Below, in pieces: positions 25,339 to 32,539 of a stretch of DNA of 50,367 bases. Numbering within the stretch: the stretch's first letter is position 1; each line of letters opens with the position of its first letter. A program made the translations under genes and the position numbers. The DNA comes from Muribaculaceae bacterium Zag1 (GTDB lineage: Bacteria; Bacteroidota; Bacteroidia; Bacteroidales; Muribaculaceae). The stretch is from contig NWBJ01000111.1 in the NCBI GenBank assembly GCA_002633115.1, positions 1 through 50,367 of the forward strand, given 5' to 3'. The notes below the pieces were generated by a model. It ran no database searches, was not told where the DNA came from, and worked only from the letters and a program-made list of their open reading frames with translations.

Positions 25339-26208
25339 ATGATACTCATAGCAGATTGTGGAAGCACCAAAATAGATTGGTGCGTAGCAGATTATTCAGT
25401 CTCAAACAATCCGATTGTCAAGAGATTTGAGACATGCGGCATGAATGCTGTGCTGCTGACCCCTGAAGAGATGCGTGAGCGCATCTCTCAGGAGATGCTC
25501 CCCCAATTGGATACTGATTTAGCCAACAAGATAACCGACGTGTACTTCTACGGTGCTGGATGCATTTCGCCGGCTGTATGCGGCAATGTGGCCGATGCTA
25601 TCCGCCACAGTCTGCCCAATGCTAAGGTAGAAGTGGCAACCGACCTGCTCGGTGCTGCCCGGGCATTGTGCGGTCGTAGGCGGGGAGTAGCGTGCATCTT
25701 GGGCACTGGCTCAAACTCGTGCTACTATGACGGCGAGAAGATAGCTCGCAACGTCTCGCCGCTGGGGTATATCCTCGGCGATGAGGGGAGCGGAGCCGTG
25801 CTGGGTAAGCTGTTGGTGGGCAATGTGCTCAAAGGGCAGTTGCCTGATGATTTGTGCGAGGCTTTCCTGAAGCAGTATGACCTTGACAACCTGTCAATCA
25901 TCGACCGCGTGTACCGTAAGCCTCAGCCCAACCGATTCCTGGCCTCGCTTTCGCCCTTTATCAAGCAGAACATCGATCGCCCCGAGATGCACCAAATGGC
26001 AGTGGAGGCATTCCGCGCCTTCTTCAAGCGCAATCTTGACAATTACAAGACTGAGGCTCCCGAGGGCTGCAAGGCTAATTTTATTGGGTCGATCGCGCAT
26101 CATTACCGCGATGTGCTGTCAGAGGCTGCTAAAGATAGCGGCTGGGAGATAGGCATCATCGAGAAGAGCCCCATGGATGGCCTCATCGAATATCATCGTA
26201 ACTTTTGA
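25339..26208 (+). CDS. murK: N-acetylmuramic acid kinase MurK (BadF/BadG/BcrA/BcrD ATPase fold)
   Basis: The 289-residue protein is an ASKHA sugar kinase: phosphate-1 motif ADCGSTKIDW (residues 4-13), GTGSNSCYYDG (near 128-138) and GYILGDEGSGAVLGK (near 148-162, adenosine/phosphate region). Family members phosphorylate GlcNAc or MurNAc at C6. Position between the MurT-like gene and murQ, as in Tannerella, points to MurNAc. It acts in the cytoplasm on imported MurNAc. The stop codon lies inside the heptanucleotide repeat that leads to murQ. Confidence 0.85.
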   Translation: MILIADCGSTKIDWCVADYSVSNNPIVKRFETCGMNAVLLTPEEMRERISQEMLPQLDTDLANKITDVYFYGAGCISPAVCGNVADAIRHSLPNAKVEVATDLLGAARALCGRRRGVACILGTGSNSCYYDGEKIARNVSPLGYILGDEGSGAVLGKLLVGNVLKGQLPDDLCEAFLKQYDLDNLSIIDRVYRKPQPNRFLASLSPFIKQNIDRPEMHQMAVEAFRAFFKRNLDNYKTEAPEGCKANFIGSIAHHYRDVLSEAAKDSGWEIGIIEKSPMDGLIEYHRNF

Positions 26209-26254
26209 CTTTTGACTTGATACTTTTGACTTGATACTTTTGACTTGATACAAT
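26199..26254 (+). repeat. Heptanucleotide repeat, CTTTTGA class, murK-murQ junction
   Basis: Eight 7-nt units (TAACTTT, TGACTTT, TGACTTG, ATACTTT, TGACTTG, ATACTTT, TGACTTG, ATACAAT). They contain the murK stop (26206-26208) and run into the murQ ATG (26253). The class matches the repeat upstream of purE, 26 kb away. Confidence 0.9.
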
Positions 26255-27080
26255 GGCTTTTGTGAAAATTAGCGAACAAGATTCGCTCTACGACCATTTG
26301 GAGTCGAAAAGCGTGGACGAATTGCTCCACGACATAAACAATGAGGATAAAAAAGTGGCTTATGCTGTAGAGAAAGCCATTCCTCAGGTTGAAAAACTGG
26401 TGATCGGCATCGTCGAGCGCATGAAGCGCGGGGGTCGCATCTTCTATATAGGCGCCGGCACATCAGGACGTCTCGGTGTGCTTGACGCCTCGGAGATTCC
26501 TCCGACATTCGGCATGGATCCCACATGGGTTGTTGGCATTGTTGCCGGTGGCGATTATGCTTTGCGCCATCCGGTAGAGAATGCTGAGGATGACCCGATG
26601 CAGGGCTGGAAGGATTTGCAAGCCAACAATATCGGTCCAAATGACACGGTAGTTGGCATTGCCGCCTCGGGCACCACGCCTTATGTGGTGGAGGCGCTCA
26701 AGGAGGCTCGCCGCCAAGGCATACTCACCGCCGCTATCACCTCTAATCCTGATGCGCCGGTGTCGAAGGCTGCAGAGATACCGATTGAGATGGTGGTGGG
26801 TCCGGAATTTGTCACTGGCAGCTCGCGCATGAAGTCGGGCACCGGACAAAAGATGATCCTCAATATGATCACCACTGCCACTATGATCAAGCTGGGGCGC
26901 GTCAAGGGCAACAAGATGGTGAATATGCAGCTCACCAATGCCAAGTTGGTTGACCGTGGCACTCGCATGCTGCTTGAGGAGATTGACAACAAGCTTACCT
27001 ACGAGGACGCACGCCGTCTGCTGTTGCTGCATGGCTCGGTCAAGTTGGCCGCTGACGCTTTCCTAAGGAGAGGAGAATGA
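26253..27080 (+). CDS. murQ: N-acetylmuramic acid 6-phosphate etherase MurQ
   Basis: MurQ cleaves the lactyl ether of MurNAc-6-P to give GlcNAc-6-P and D-lactate. The 275-residue SIS-domain protein shows the signature IGAGTSGRLGVLDASEIPPT (near 72-91), with the catalytic Glu in ASE, the second acidic region HPVENAEDDP (near 110-119), and GSSRMKSGTGQKMILN (near 190-205). Its length is about 25 residues shorter than the E. coli enzyme at the C-terminus. It overlaps the next gene by 4 bp. This is the last cytoplasmic step of the salvage set encoded here. Confidence 0.96.
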   Translation: MAFVKISEQDSLYDHLESKSVDELLHDINNEDKKVAYAVEKAIPQVEKLVIGIVERMKRGGRIFYIGAGTSGRLGVLDASEIPPTFGMDPTWVVGIVAGGDYALRHPVENAEDDPMQGWKDLQANNIGPNDTVVGIAASGTTPYVVEALKEARRQGILTAAITSNPDAPVSKAAEIPIEMVVGPEFVTGSSRMKSGTGQKMILNMITTATMIKLGRVKGNKMVNMQLTNAKLVDRGTRMLLEEIDNKLTYEDARRLLLLHGSVKLAADAFLRRGE

Positions 27081-27748
27081 AAAGGCTGCTCTTTCCTATC
27101 TTGGCTTTGACAGCCTGGATAGCTGCTGGGGCTCAGCAGACAACTTCGCCTGAGTATGGGGTGTTTTACTATCAGAGGGCTTCGCTCTTTGATGAACTGC
27201 CCATTGACTCTGCCGATATCGTGATGCTTGGCAATTCGCTCACTAATGGCGGTGAATGGCATGAATTGTTGGGTATGCCAAATGTGAAAAATCGCGGCAT
27301 CACCAGCGATGTGATACAGGGTATCCGCGACCGCCTTGACCCAATCATCGCTGGTCAACCGGCTAAGATATTCTTGCTGACTGGCACCAATGATGTGAGC
27401 CATGACTTAGGGGTGGATTCTATAGCTACTGCCTACGGCGAACTCATCGACTATATGCGTGAGCAGATGCCCCGCACCGAGCTGTATGTGCAATCGATTC
27501 TGCCCATCAATATCTCGTATGGCAAATATCAGCGCATGGCTGATAAGGAGCAACAGATACGCGATATCAATGCTCGCCTTGCCGAGATGGCGCCCGCCAA
27601 GGGATATGTATATATCGACCTCTACAGTCTGATGGTTGACCCGGATGGTCACATGCGCAGCGACCTCACCAACGATGGCATCCATCTGCTCGGCCCGGGC
27701 TATCTAATCTGGCGCGATGCCATACTTCCATACTTCAATGAAAAATGA
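27077..27748 (+). CDS. Secreted SGNH/GDSL-family hydrolase
   Basis: The 223-residue protein has a signal peptide (to about GAQ, residue 20) and the SGNH blocks: Ser54 in MLGNSLTNGG (block I), Gly in the RGITSD stretch, Asn105 in GTNDVSHD (block III), and Asp200-x-x-His203 in DGIHLLGPGY (block V). It is probably a periplasmic or surface esterase. Because it is translationally coupled to murQ (ATGA overlap), deacetylation of O-acetylated MurNAc in peptidoglycan is a reasonable inference; a sialic acid or xylan O-acetylesterase is the alternative. A purine-rich AAGGAGAGGAG precedes the start. The C-terminal NEK-stop comes from the heptanucleotide repeat. Confidence 0.88.
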   Translation: MKRLLFPILALTAWIAAGAQQTTSPEYGVFYYQRASLFDELPIDSADIVMLGNSLTNGGEWHELLGMPNVKNRGITSDVIQGIRDRLDPIIAGQPAKIFLLTGTNDVSHDLGVDSIATAYGELIDYMREQMPRTELYVQSILPINISYGKYQRMADKEQQIRDINARLAEMAPAKGYVYIDLYSLMVDPDGHMRSDLTNDGIHLLGPGYLIWRDAILPYFNEK

Positions 27749-27841
27749 AAAATGAAGAATGAAGAATGAAAAATGAAGAATGAAAAATGAAAAATGTGGT
27801 AGAGATGGTCATTTTTCATTCTTCATTTTTCATTCTTCATT
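27740..27841. repeat. Inverted heptanucleotide repeat forming a 32-bp hairpin
   Basis: Eight units of GAAAAAT/GAAGAAT (27740-27795) are followed, after 14 nt, by four units in reverse complement (27811-27838). Positions 27758-27789 pair perfectly with 27810-27841. The sequence follows the last salvage gene. There is no T tract after it, so it is not a classical terminator. Confidence 0.85.
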
Positions 27842-27851
27842 GAAATAAAAA

Positions 27852-27882
27852 GGTGGAGGCTTTCCTCGCGAGAGCCTCCACC
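27852..27882 (-). terminator. Rho-independent terminator, mainly for the minus strand
   Basis: GGTGGAGGCT at 27852-27861 pairs with AGCCTCCACC at 27873-27882. On the minus strand the hairpin is followed by TTTTTATTTC. On the plus strand the downstream sequence is only weakly T-rich. It may also stop the salvage operon. Confidence 0.8.
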
Positions 27883-27947
27883 GTCATTCTTATATTGACT
27901 GATTATTCAGATAGGATATTGAGTAAAAAACTCTGAGTACCTAAACT
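27852..27947 (-). ncRNA. Candidate intergenic small RNA, about 95 nt
   Basis: A minus-strand promoter is readable: TTTG (27987-27984), 22-nt spacer, TAAATTTG (27961-27954). A transcript starting near 27947 would run about 95 nt to the T-tract terminator at 27882-27852. No coding frame of note exists inside. A short CTGAATAATCAG palindrome lies in the middle. The RNA is predicted only from promoter plus terminator. Confidence 0.35.
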
Positions 27948-28024
27948 GGATGCAAATTTAGACATTTATTTTGAATTTACCGACAAAAATCCAAAGAAAA
28001 TATACTATCGACCTAAATTATTTA

Positions 28025-28042
28025 ATGTGGCTTACTCCACAT
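28025..28042 (-). terminator. Weak hairpin downstream of yjbQ
   Basis: ATGTGG (28025-28030) pairs with CCACAT (28037-28042). On the minus strand it is followed by the AT-rich stretch TAAATAATTTAGG. It lies 46 nt past the yjbQ stop and may end the three-gene minus-strand operon. Confidence 0.3.
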
Positions 28043-28088
28043 CGATAATTATGGCCGATAGAATATACAATTTTGTCGAAATAGTTGT

Positions 28089-28502
28089 CTATTCTCCAGC
28101 TATTGTGGCCACAAGACGGCGCGAACCTCCATAGTCGCGATGTTCGCACAGGTATATGCCCTGCCAGGTGCCGAGGGCGAGGCGACCGTGGGATATTGGT
28201 ATGGTGAGGCTTGGGCCCAGGATGCTGGCTTTGGCGTGGGCTGGCATGTCGTCATCGCCCTCGAGAGTATGTTGATAATATGGCTGCCGCTCTGGCACCA
28301 GATGGTTGAAAATACTCTCCATATCGCGGCGCACGTCGGGGTCAGCATTCTCATTGATTGTCAGTGAGGCTGACGTATGCTTAATAAACAGGTTGAGCAA
28401 TCCCACTCGGGGCAGCTCACCGAGTTGGCTCACCACCTCGCGGGTCACCAGATGGAAACCGCGTGTACGCGGCGCCAATTCAATTTCTACTTGTCTCCAC
28501 AT
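28089..28502 (-). CDS. YjbQ / UPF0047 family protein
   Basis: The 137-residue protein has the complete UPF0047 pattern: FIKHTSASLTINENADPDVRRDME in the first half (quoted in parts: IKHTSASLTINENADPD), AHAKASILGPSLTIPISHGRL and GTWQGIYLCEHRD near the end. Some members substitute for thiamine-phosphate synthase in vivo, but the natural role is unclear. It is encoded 20 bp after the MFS exporter gene on the minus strand and is likely the last gene of that operon. Confidence 0.92.
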   Translation of the reverse strand: MWRQVEIELAPRTRGFHLVTREVVSQLGELPRVGLLNLFIKHTSASLTINENADPDVRRDMESIFNHLVPERQPYYQHTLEGDDDMPAHAKASILGPSLTIPISHGRLALGTWQGIYLCEHRDYGGSRRLVATIAGE

Positions 28503-28522
28503 AAGGTATTAATTAATTTGTT

Positions 28523-29896
28523 TTAACGGCGGTGTTGGTAGGAAGATGGTTGGGTGAGGCGGAGGGCGCTAAGGATGGAAGCGAGGATGGCGATGCACAT
28601 GGCAGCCAGGAGGCAGGTGTTGGAGGCGTGCTCGTTGTTGGCTATGAGATGGAAGGCAACAGCTACGCCGGTGGTGCCGAAGGTCTGGCCCAGCACGCGG
28701 GCAATGCTCTGCATGCCACCGGCTGCTCCGCTGCGATTGCGCGGCGCCGAGGATGCGAGGGTGACATTGTTAGGGGTCTGGAAGGTGCCGTAGCCCAGAC
28801 CGCATAGCAGCATGCGCCAGGCAATGTCCATGGCCGAGCAATTATGGGGAAGCAAAAAGAGCATAAGCAAGCCAAAGGCGAAAACGCCCATGCCGATAGC
28901 GCCCAGCAAACCACCGTGTACTCGCTCGACAATGCGCCCTGCTATCGGCGCCGCTATCATCACACCGATTGGCCACGGCGAGATGAGGAGGCCTATTTGG
29001 AGAGGGTCCTTGCCCAGGTCGGTGAGCAAGAATGGCAAAGACACCATGGCTAACATTTGGGCGCAAAACGAGCATATCGATGTGCATACCGACATCGAGA
29101 AGAGGGGTATGCGCAGTAGGTCGACCGGCAGCAGGGGATGAGCGAATTTATTCTGTCGGCGCACAAAGAACCAGCCAATAATCAATATGGCAGCGCATTC
29201 GGCAGCCACGAGGCGCCAGTCGGTCGACTTGGTGAAATCATCCATCACATTTACAATCAGCCACAGCAGGGCCGCGCTCTCGATGGCGCTTACTCTGTCG
29301 AATGGCTCCTTGTTGCGGTCAATAGTTTCGTTGGTGGGCAGATATTTGATGCCAAGAAGCACTGCGGCCACGCCAATGGGCAGGTTGATAAGAAATAGCC
29401 AGTGCCAAGAACTGATTGACAAGATACCGCCAGCCAGGGTAGGGCCAGCCACTGTTGAGAGGGATACCACCATGGCATTGTAACCCATGCCTCGGCCAAG
29501 CTTGTCGGGTGGATAAATCATGCGCACCAAGGCTGTGTTGACGCTCATCGCCATGGCTGCTCCGATGCCTTGCACCACGCGTGCTCCTACCAGGAATGGC
29601 AGCGAGGGGCTGGCGGCGCAAGCCGCTGATGAGAGGGTGAATAGCGATATGCCAGTGATGAATATGGGCTTGTATCCGAGCCGGTCGCCCAGAGCTGCAA
29701 AGGTGAGCAAGAGCATGGTTATGACCAGCTGATAGGCATTGACTACCCATACTGTGGCCGAAGCCTCGACATGGAAATACTGGGTCAGCGATGGCAGAGC
29801 CACATTGACGATGGTGCCGTCAAGCACTGTCAGCATGATTCCGCAATACACCGCCAGAATCCCGGTATATCGGCGTATCAAGTCGGTTACTCTCAT
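28523..29896 (-). CDS. MFS drug/solute exporter, DHA2 (EmrB/QacA) type
   Basis: The 457-residue membrane protein begins with a cytoplasmic stub and a first helix ending MLTVLDGTIVNVALPSL (about 21-37), which is the DHA2 motif D1. Motif A appears as GDRLGYKP (near 70-77) and motif C-like glycine-rich sequence follows (TVAGPTLAGGILS, near 153-165). Thirteen to fourteen hydrophobic helices are visible. It probably exports a toxic compound with proton uptake. It starts just after the EamA gene stop (1 bp apart), so the two are cotranscribed with yjbQ. Confidence 0.9.
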   Translation of the reverse strand: MRVTDLIRRYTGILAVYCGIMLTVLDGTIVNVALPSLTQYFHVEASATVWVVNAYQLVITMLLLTFAALGDRLGYKPIFITGISLFTLSSAACAASPSLPFLVGARVVQGIGAAMAMSVNTALVRMIYPPDKLGRGMGYNAMVVSLSTVAGPTLAGGILSISSWHWLFLINLPIGVAAVLLGIKYLPTNETIDRNKEPFDRVSAIESAALLWLIVNVMDDFTKSTDWRLVAAECAAILIIGWFFVRRQNKFAHPLLPVDLLRIPLFSMSVCTSICSFCAQMLAMVSLPFLLTDLGKDPLQIGLLISPWPIGVMIAAPIAGRIVERVHGGLLGAIGMGVFAFGLLMLFLLPHNCSAMDIAWRMLLCGLGYGTFQTPNNVTLASSAPRNRSGAAGGMQSIARVLGQTFGTTGVAVAFHLIANNEHASNTCLLAAMCIAILASILSALRLTQPSSYQHRR

Positions 29897-29897
29897 T

Positions 29898-30797
29898 TCA
29901 ATTCAGGTTTGCGCCCAGTATGAGGATTAATAAAGAGACAAGCAGGATGCCCAGGTCAATGGCTTTGGCGCGCACATTCTTCTCGTGGAGCACTATTACG
30001 CCATAGAGGAAGGACACAATTACCGACCCACGCCTTATCATAGAGATTATGGCGACCATTGACCCTTCGACGCTGAGGCTGTAGAAATACATGAGGTCGG
30101 CGCTCATCGAGAAAATGGCAATTCCGGGAATTGCCCATCGCCATTGGAAGGCTCCGCCCACGCTCTTGCCCTTGCGCCAGTCAATGTATAGCAACACTCC
30201 CACCAGAGCGCTCATCAGTATGCATTGATAGAGGCTGTACCATGCCAGCACGTCGGTAGGCAAGAAATATTGCATCAAGTATTTGTCGTAGAGCGCGCTG
30301 ACTGCGCCGAGAAACATTGCTCCTATCGACAACCATACCCAGCGGCTCCCCTTCAGGTCAAATCCCTCCTTGCTCCCCAGGCGCGATATCATGAAGAGTG
30401 ACAAGAATCCCAGCAGGATGCCTATCCACTGCAGCCAGTTGAGACGTTCGCCAAATATCAATAATGCTCCCACAAGCACCACCACGGGGCGCGAGGCATT
30501 GATGGGGGCTTGGATAGTGAGTGGCAGATGCTTTATCGCATAATAGCCCAGCACCCATGAGGCGAGCACTATCAGCGCCTTGATGATAATCAGCAGGTGG
30601 CCATGCCATGTGCCTCCCAATCCCCAGGTGCCATTAGCGATTTCGCTGGCCCACACCGGCGACATCAGCGCAGCGCTGAACACCGTGTTGAGCATCAGCA
30701 CTATCAGCACATTGTTTCCCCGCAGGGAAATCTTCTTGAATATGTCGTAGAAGCCGAGGCAGAATGCCGACCCCAAAGCAAGCGCTATCCAAACCAT
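29898..30797 (-). CDS. EamA/DMT-family transporter
   Basis: The 299-residue protein has ten hydrophobic helices in two repeats of five, the DMT layout. Recognisable stretches include YYAIKHLPLTIQAPINASRP (about 86-105) with RPVVVLVGALLIFGERL, the EamA end of the first repeat, and SVEGSMVAIISMIRRGSVIV in the second. The substrate is unknown. It is the first gene of a minus-strand operon with the DHA2 exporter and yjbQ, and has its own -7 box upstream. Confidence 0.88.
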   Translation of the reverse strand: MVWIALALGSAFCLGFYDIFKKISLRGNNVLIVLMLNTVFSAALMSPVWASEIANGTWGLGGTWHGHLLIIIKALIVLASWVLGYYAIKHLPLTIQAPINASRPVVVLVGALLIFGERLNWLQWIGILLGFLSLFMISRLGSKEGFDLKGSRWVWLSIGAMFLGAVSALYDKYLMQYFLPTDVLAWYSLYQCILMSALVGVLLYIDWRKGKSVGGAFQWRWAIPGIAIFSMSADLMYFYSLSVEGSMVAIISMIRRGSVIVSFLYGVIVLHEKNVRAKAIDLGILLVSLLILILGANLN

Positions 30798-30859
30798 TTA
30801 TACCTATTTTGCTGGCAGCCAAAGGCTGCGGAATAACTTGTATATCACTTTTTAGACTG

Positions 30860-30867
30860 CAAAATTA
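30860..30867 (-). promoter_or_regulatory. -7 box for the EamA-MFS-yjbQ operon
   Basis: Read on the minus strand, TAATTTTG (30867-30860) lies 62 nt upstream of the EamA start. A clear -33 is not seen. Nothing else is recognisable in the rest of the 323-bp divergent gap (30798-31120) apart from the promoter at 31070. Confidence 0.4.
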
Positions 30868-31069
30868 CAAAATAACCTCCTAACTGGGAAGAAAAAGTGA
30901 TAAAAACCTCGTATTTTGTTTGTGAGAATAAGCAATTTACCAATCTGGAGGCCTGGAAGGTCCACCAGGTTAACCCAAAGTGTTTTCGCCAGTATAAATG
31001 ATTGAACTTTTTAAATGGAAGACGAAATCTATAAAACACACATTTCGCTATTAGATTTCTATCATCGGA

Positions 31070-31101
31070 TTTGGAAAATACGTGGAAATAGGCTAAATTT
31101 G
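31070..31101 (+). promoter_or_regulatory. Bacteroidetes-type promoter for the Rpn-like gene
   Basis: TTTG (31070-31073) and TAAATTTG (31094-31101) with a 20-nt spacer match the consensus closely. The start codon lies 19 nt further on. Confidence 0.7.
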
Positions 31102-31120
31102 CCATTGAAATTCTCAAGCC

Positions 31121-31954
31121 ATGTGTAAGGAAAGATATATAAATCCTTTTACCGATTTCGGATTCAAGCGTCTCTTCGGGTCTGACGCTGGCAAAGCCCA
31201 TCTTATCAGTCTGCTAAATTCAATTTTGGTGGACGAAGCCCCCATCGTGGACATAAGGTACCAGAATGTTGAGAAGCTTGGGATGTCTGCCAGCGACCGT
31301 AGCGCTATTTTCGACCTCTACTGCACAACCGATCAGGATACTCATATAATAGTGGAGATGCAGAATGCGAAACAGAGCTTTTTCCTGGACCGCAGCATAT
31401 TCTATTCTTCGTTTCTAGTCCAGGAGGGGTCTGATCGGGGAGAATGGGATTTCCATCTTCCTAAGATCTATACTATCGGATTTCTAAATTTTGACGCAAA
31501 GGAATTTGCTCAATCCAATGAGTACAAGCATGTAGTGCGCCTTTGTGATATAGACACTAATACCCCTGTGTCTGACCGCCTCACTTACATTTACTTAGAA
31601 TTGAAAAAGTTCGTAAAGGAGAGCAGTGAGTTGGAAGACTTATCGGATGAATGGTTGTACGCAATCAAGAATCTCCATCGGTTCTTGGATTTCCCTGCCG
31701 AACTAAAAGACACCATCTTCCGCCATTTCTTCAAATTGGCTGAAGTAAGCCGTATGAGCAAGGAGGAGAGAATGAGGTATGAAGAAAGCCTAAAAGAGAT
31801 GCGAGACTACAACAACTGCCTCAATACAGCTCGCCAGGATGGCGAATTAGAAGGAATAATCAAAGTAGCCAAATCCCTTAAAGATTTAATTGCGCCTATC
31901 GACATGATTGCCAAAGCGACTGGTCTTTCAATCGAGGAAATCTTAAAACTCTGA
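31121..31954 (+). CDS. Rpn-family PD-(D/E)XK nuclease / putative transposase
   Basis: The 277-residue protein begins NPFTDFGFKRLFGSD (residues 8-22), the hallmark of the Rpn/PDDEXK_2 family. The nuclease core is AIFDLYCTTDQDTHIIVEMQ with Asp65, Glu79 and Gln81. In E. coli RpnA-E are DNA endonucleases that promote RecA-independent recombination; many copies occur in Bacteroidetes. The C-terminal 60 residues (EGIIKVAKSLKDLIAPIDMI) form the variable tail typical of these genes. It has its own promoter and terminator, so it is a self-contained unit. GC is visibly lower than in the left-hand genes. Confidence 0.9.
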   Translation: MCKERYINPFTDFGFKRLFGSDAGKAHLISLLNSILVDEAPIVDIRYQNVEKLGMSASDRSAIFDLYCTTDQDTHIIVEMQNAKQSFFLDRSIFYSSFLVQEGSDRGEWDFHLPKIYTIGFLNFDAKEFAQSNEYKHVVRLCDIDTNTPVSDRLTYIYLELKKFVKESSELEDLSDEWLYAIKNLHRFLDFPAELKDTIFRHFFKLAEVSRMSKEERMRYEESLKEMRDYNNCLNTARQDGELEGIIKVAKSLKDLIAPIDMIAKATGLSIEEILKL

Positions 31955-31968
31955 GTTAAGGATACACG

Positions 31969-32008
31969 AGCGGCTCATCCCTACAGGATGAGCCGCTTGC
32001 TGTTTTAT
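31969..32008 (+). terminator. Rho-independent terminator after the Rpn-like gene
   Basis: AGCGGCTCATCC (31969-31980) pairs perfectly with GGATGAGCCGCT (31986-31997) across a CTACA loop, followed by TGCTGTTTTATT. Confidence 0.88.
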
Positions 32009-32020
32009 TAATATCTATGG

Positions 32021-32369
32021 CTATCGCACATGGAATCCTCTGATGATGGGATTTCCTTCTTCCCACGCCAGATAGCCTAAGCCAAACCCTACGTGGTTCT
32101 CACTGTCCCAGACAACGCCTGCTACGTGTCCTTTGCTATTTACAGCCTCAATGCTGCCCCAGGACTGGTATTCTATTCCGGTTGAGAGATTGATGAGAGA
32201 GTAGCTCCACATAGTAGATTGCCTCGAATGCTTTATATTTGACCACCGACCTATCGGGCATGGTGATCGAATCTATAGCATAGCACTCAGGGTTGAGCTT
32301 TAGCTTATCAGCATGGGCAATCCCCGCTCCAAGCATGGCAGCGAGAAATAGATTTATAGCCTTTTTCAT
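32021..32369 (-). pseudogene. Decayed secreted-protein gene (two overlapping frames)
   Basis: From 32369 leftwards a 73-codon frame starts with a signal peptide (MKKAINLFLAAMLGAGIAHA) and SVVKYKAFEAIYYVE, which recalls the N-terminus of secreted alpha/beta hydrolases of the tannase type. It then loses sense, and a second frame (32212-32021) continues with a composition like real protein (INLSTGIEYQSWGSIEAVNS, WDSENHVGFGLGYLAWEEGN) to a stop at 32021. I read this as N- and C-terminal remnants joined by a frameshift or internal deletion. A -7 box remains upstream. The family match is from memory and weak. Confidence 0.4.
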
Positions 32370-32404
32370 CTTTCAATTCTTTACAGTTGTCAAAAATTCC
32401 ACTG

Positions 32405-32412
32405 CAAAGTTA
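32405..32412 (-). promoter_or_regulatory. -7 box upstream of the decayed gene
   Basis: TAACTTTG read on the minus strand (32412-32405), 35 nt before the remnant start codon. No -33 match is evident. Confidence 0.35.
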
Positions 32413-32474
32413 CAAATAATTTAGGAGAAGTGTAGGAAAAAATGGTTGGGAGGATAAAGAGGCATACAAAAAGA

Positions 32475-32504
32475 AAGGTGAATCTTCAATTGAAAATTCA
32501 CCTT
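32475..32504 (-). terminator. Terminator after the small 80-aa gene (minus strand)
   Basis: AAGGTGAAT (32475-32483) pairs with ATTCACCTT (32496-32504). On the minus strand it is followed by TCTTTTTGT. It lies 36 bp past the stop of the small protein gene. Confidence 0.65.
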
Positions 32505-32539
32505 GGGTGTGCTTACATAAAGCTTACGTGTTTACGTTT

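Noticed and set aside
27758-27841. Perfect hairpin as a Rho-independent terminator
   Set aside because: There is no GC-rich stem or T tract after it; the real terminator is the next hairpin at 27852-27882.
30845-31201. Minus-strand open frame across the gap and the Rpn-like start
   Set aside because: It overlaps a clear promoter and gene on the other strand and shows no protein-like conservation pattern.
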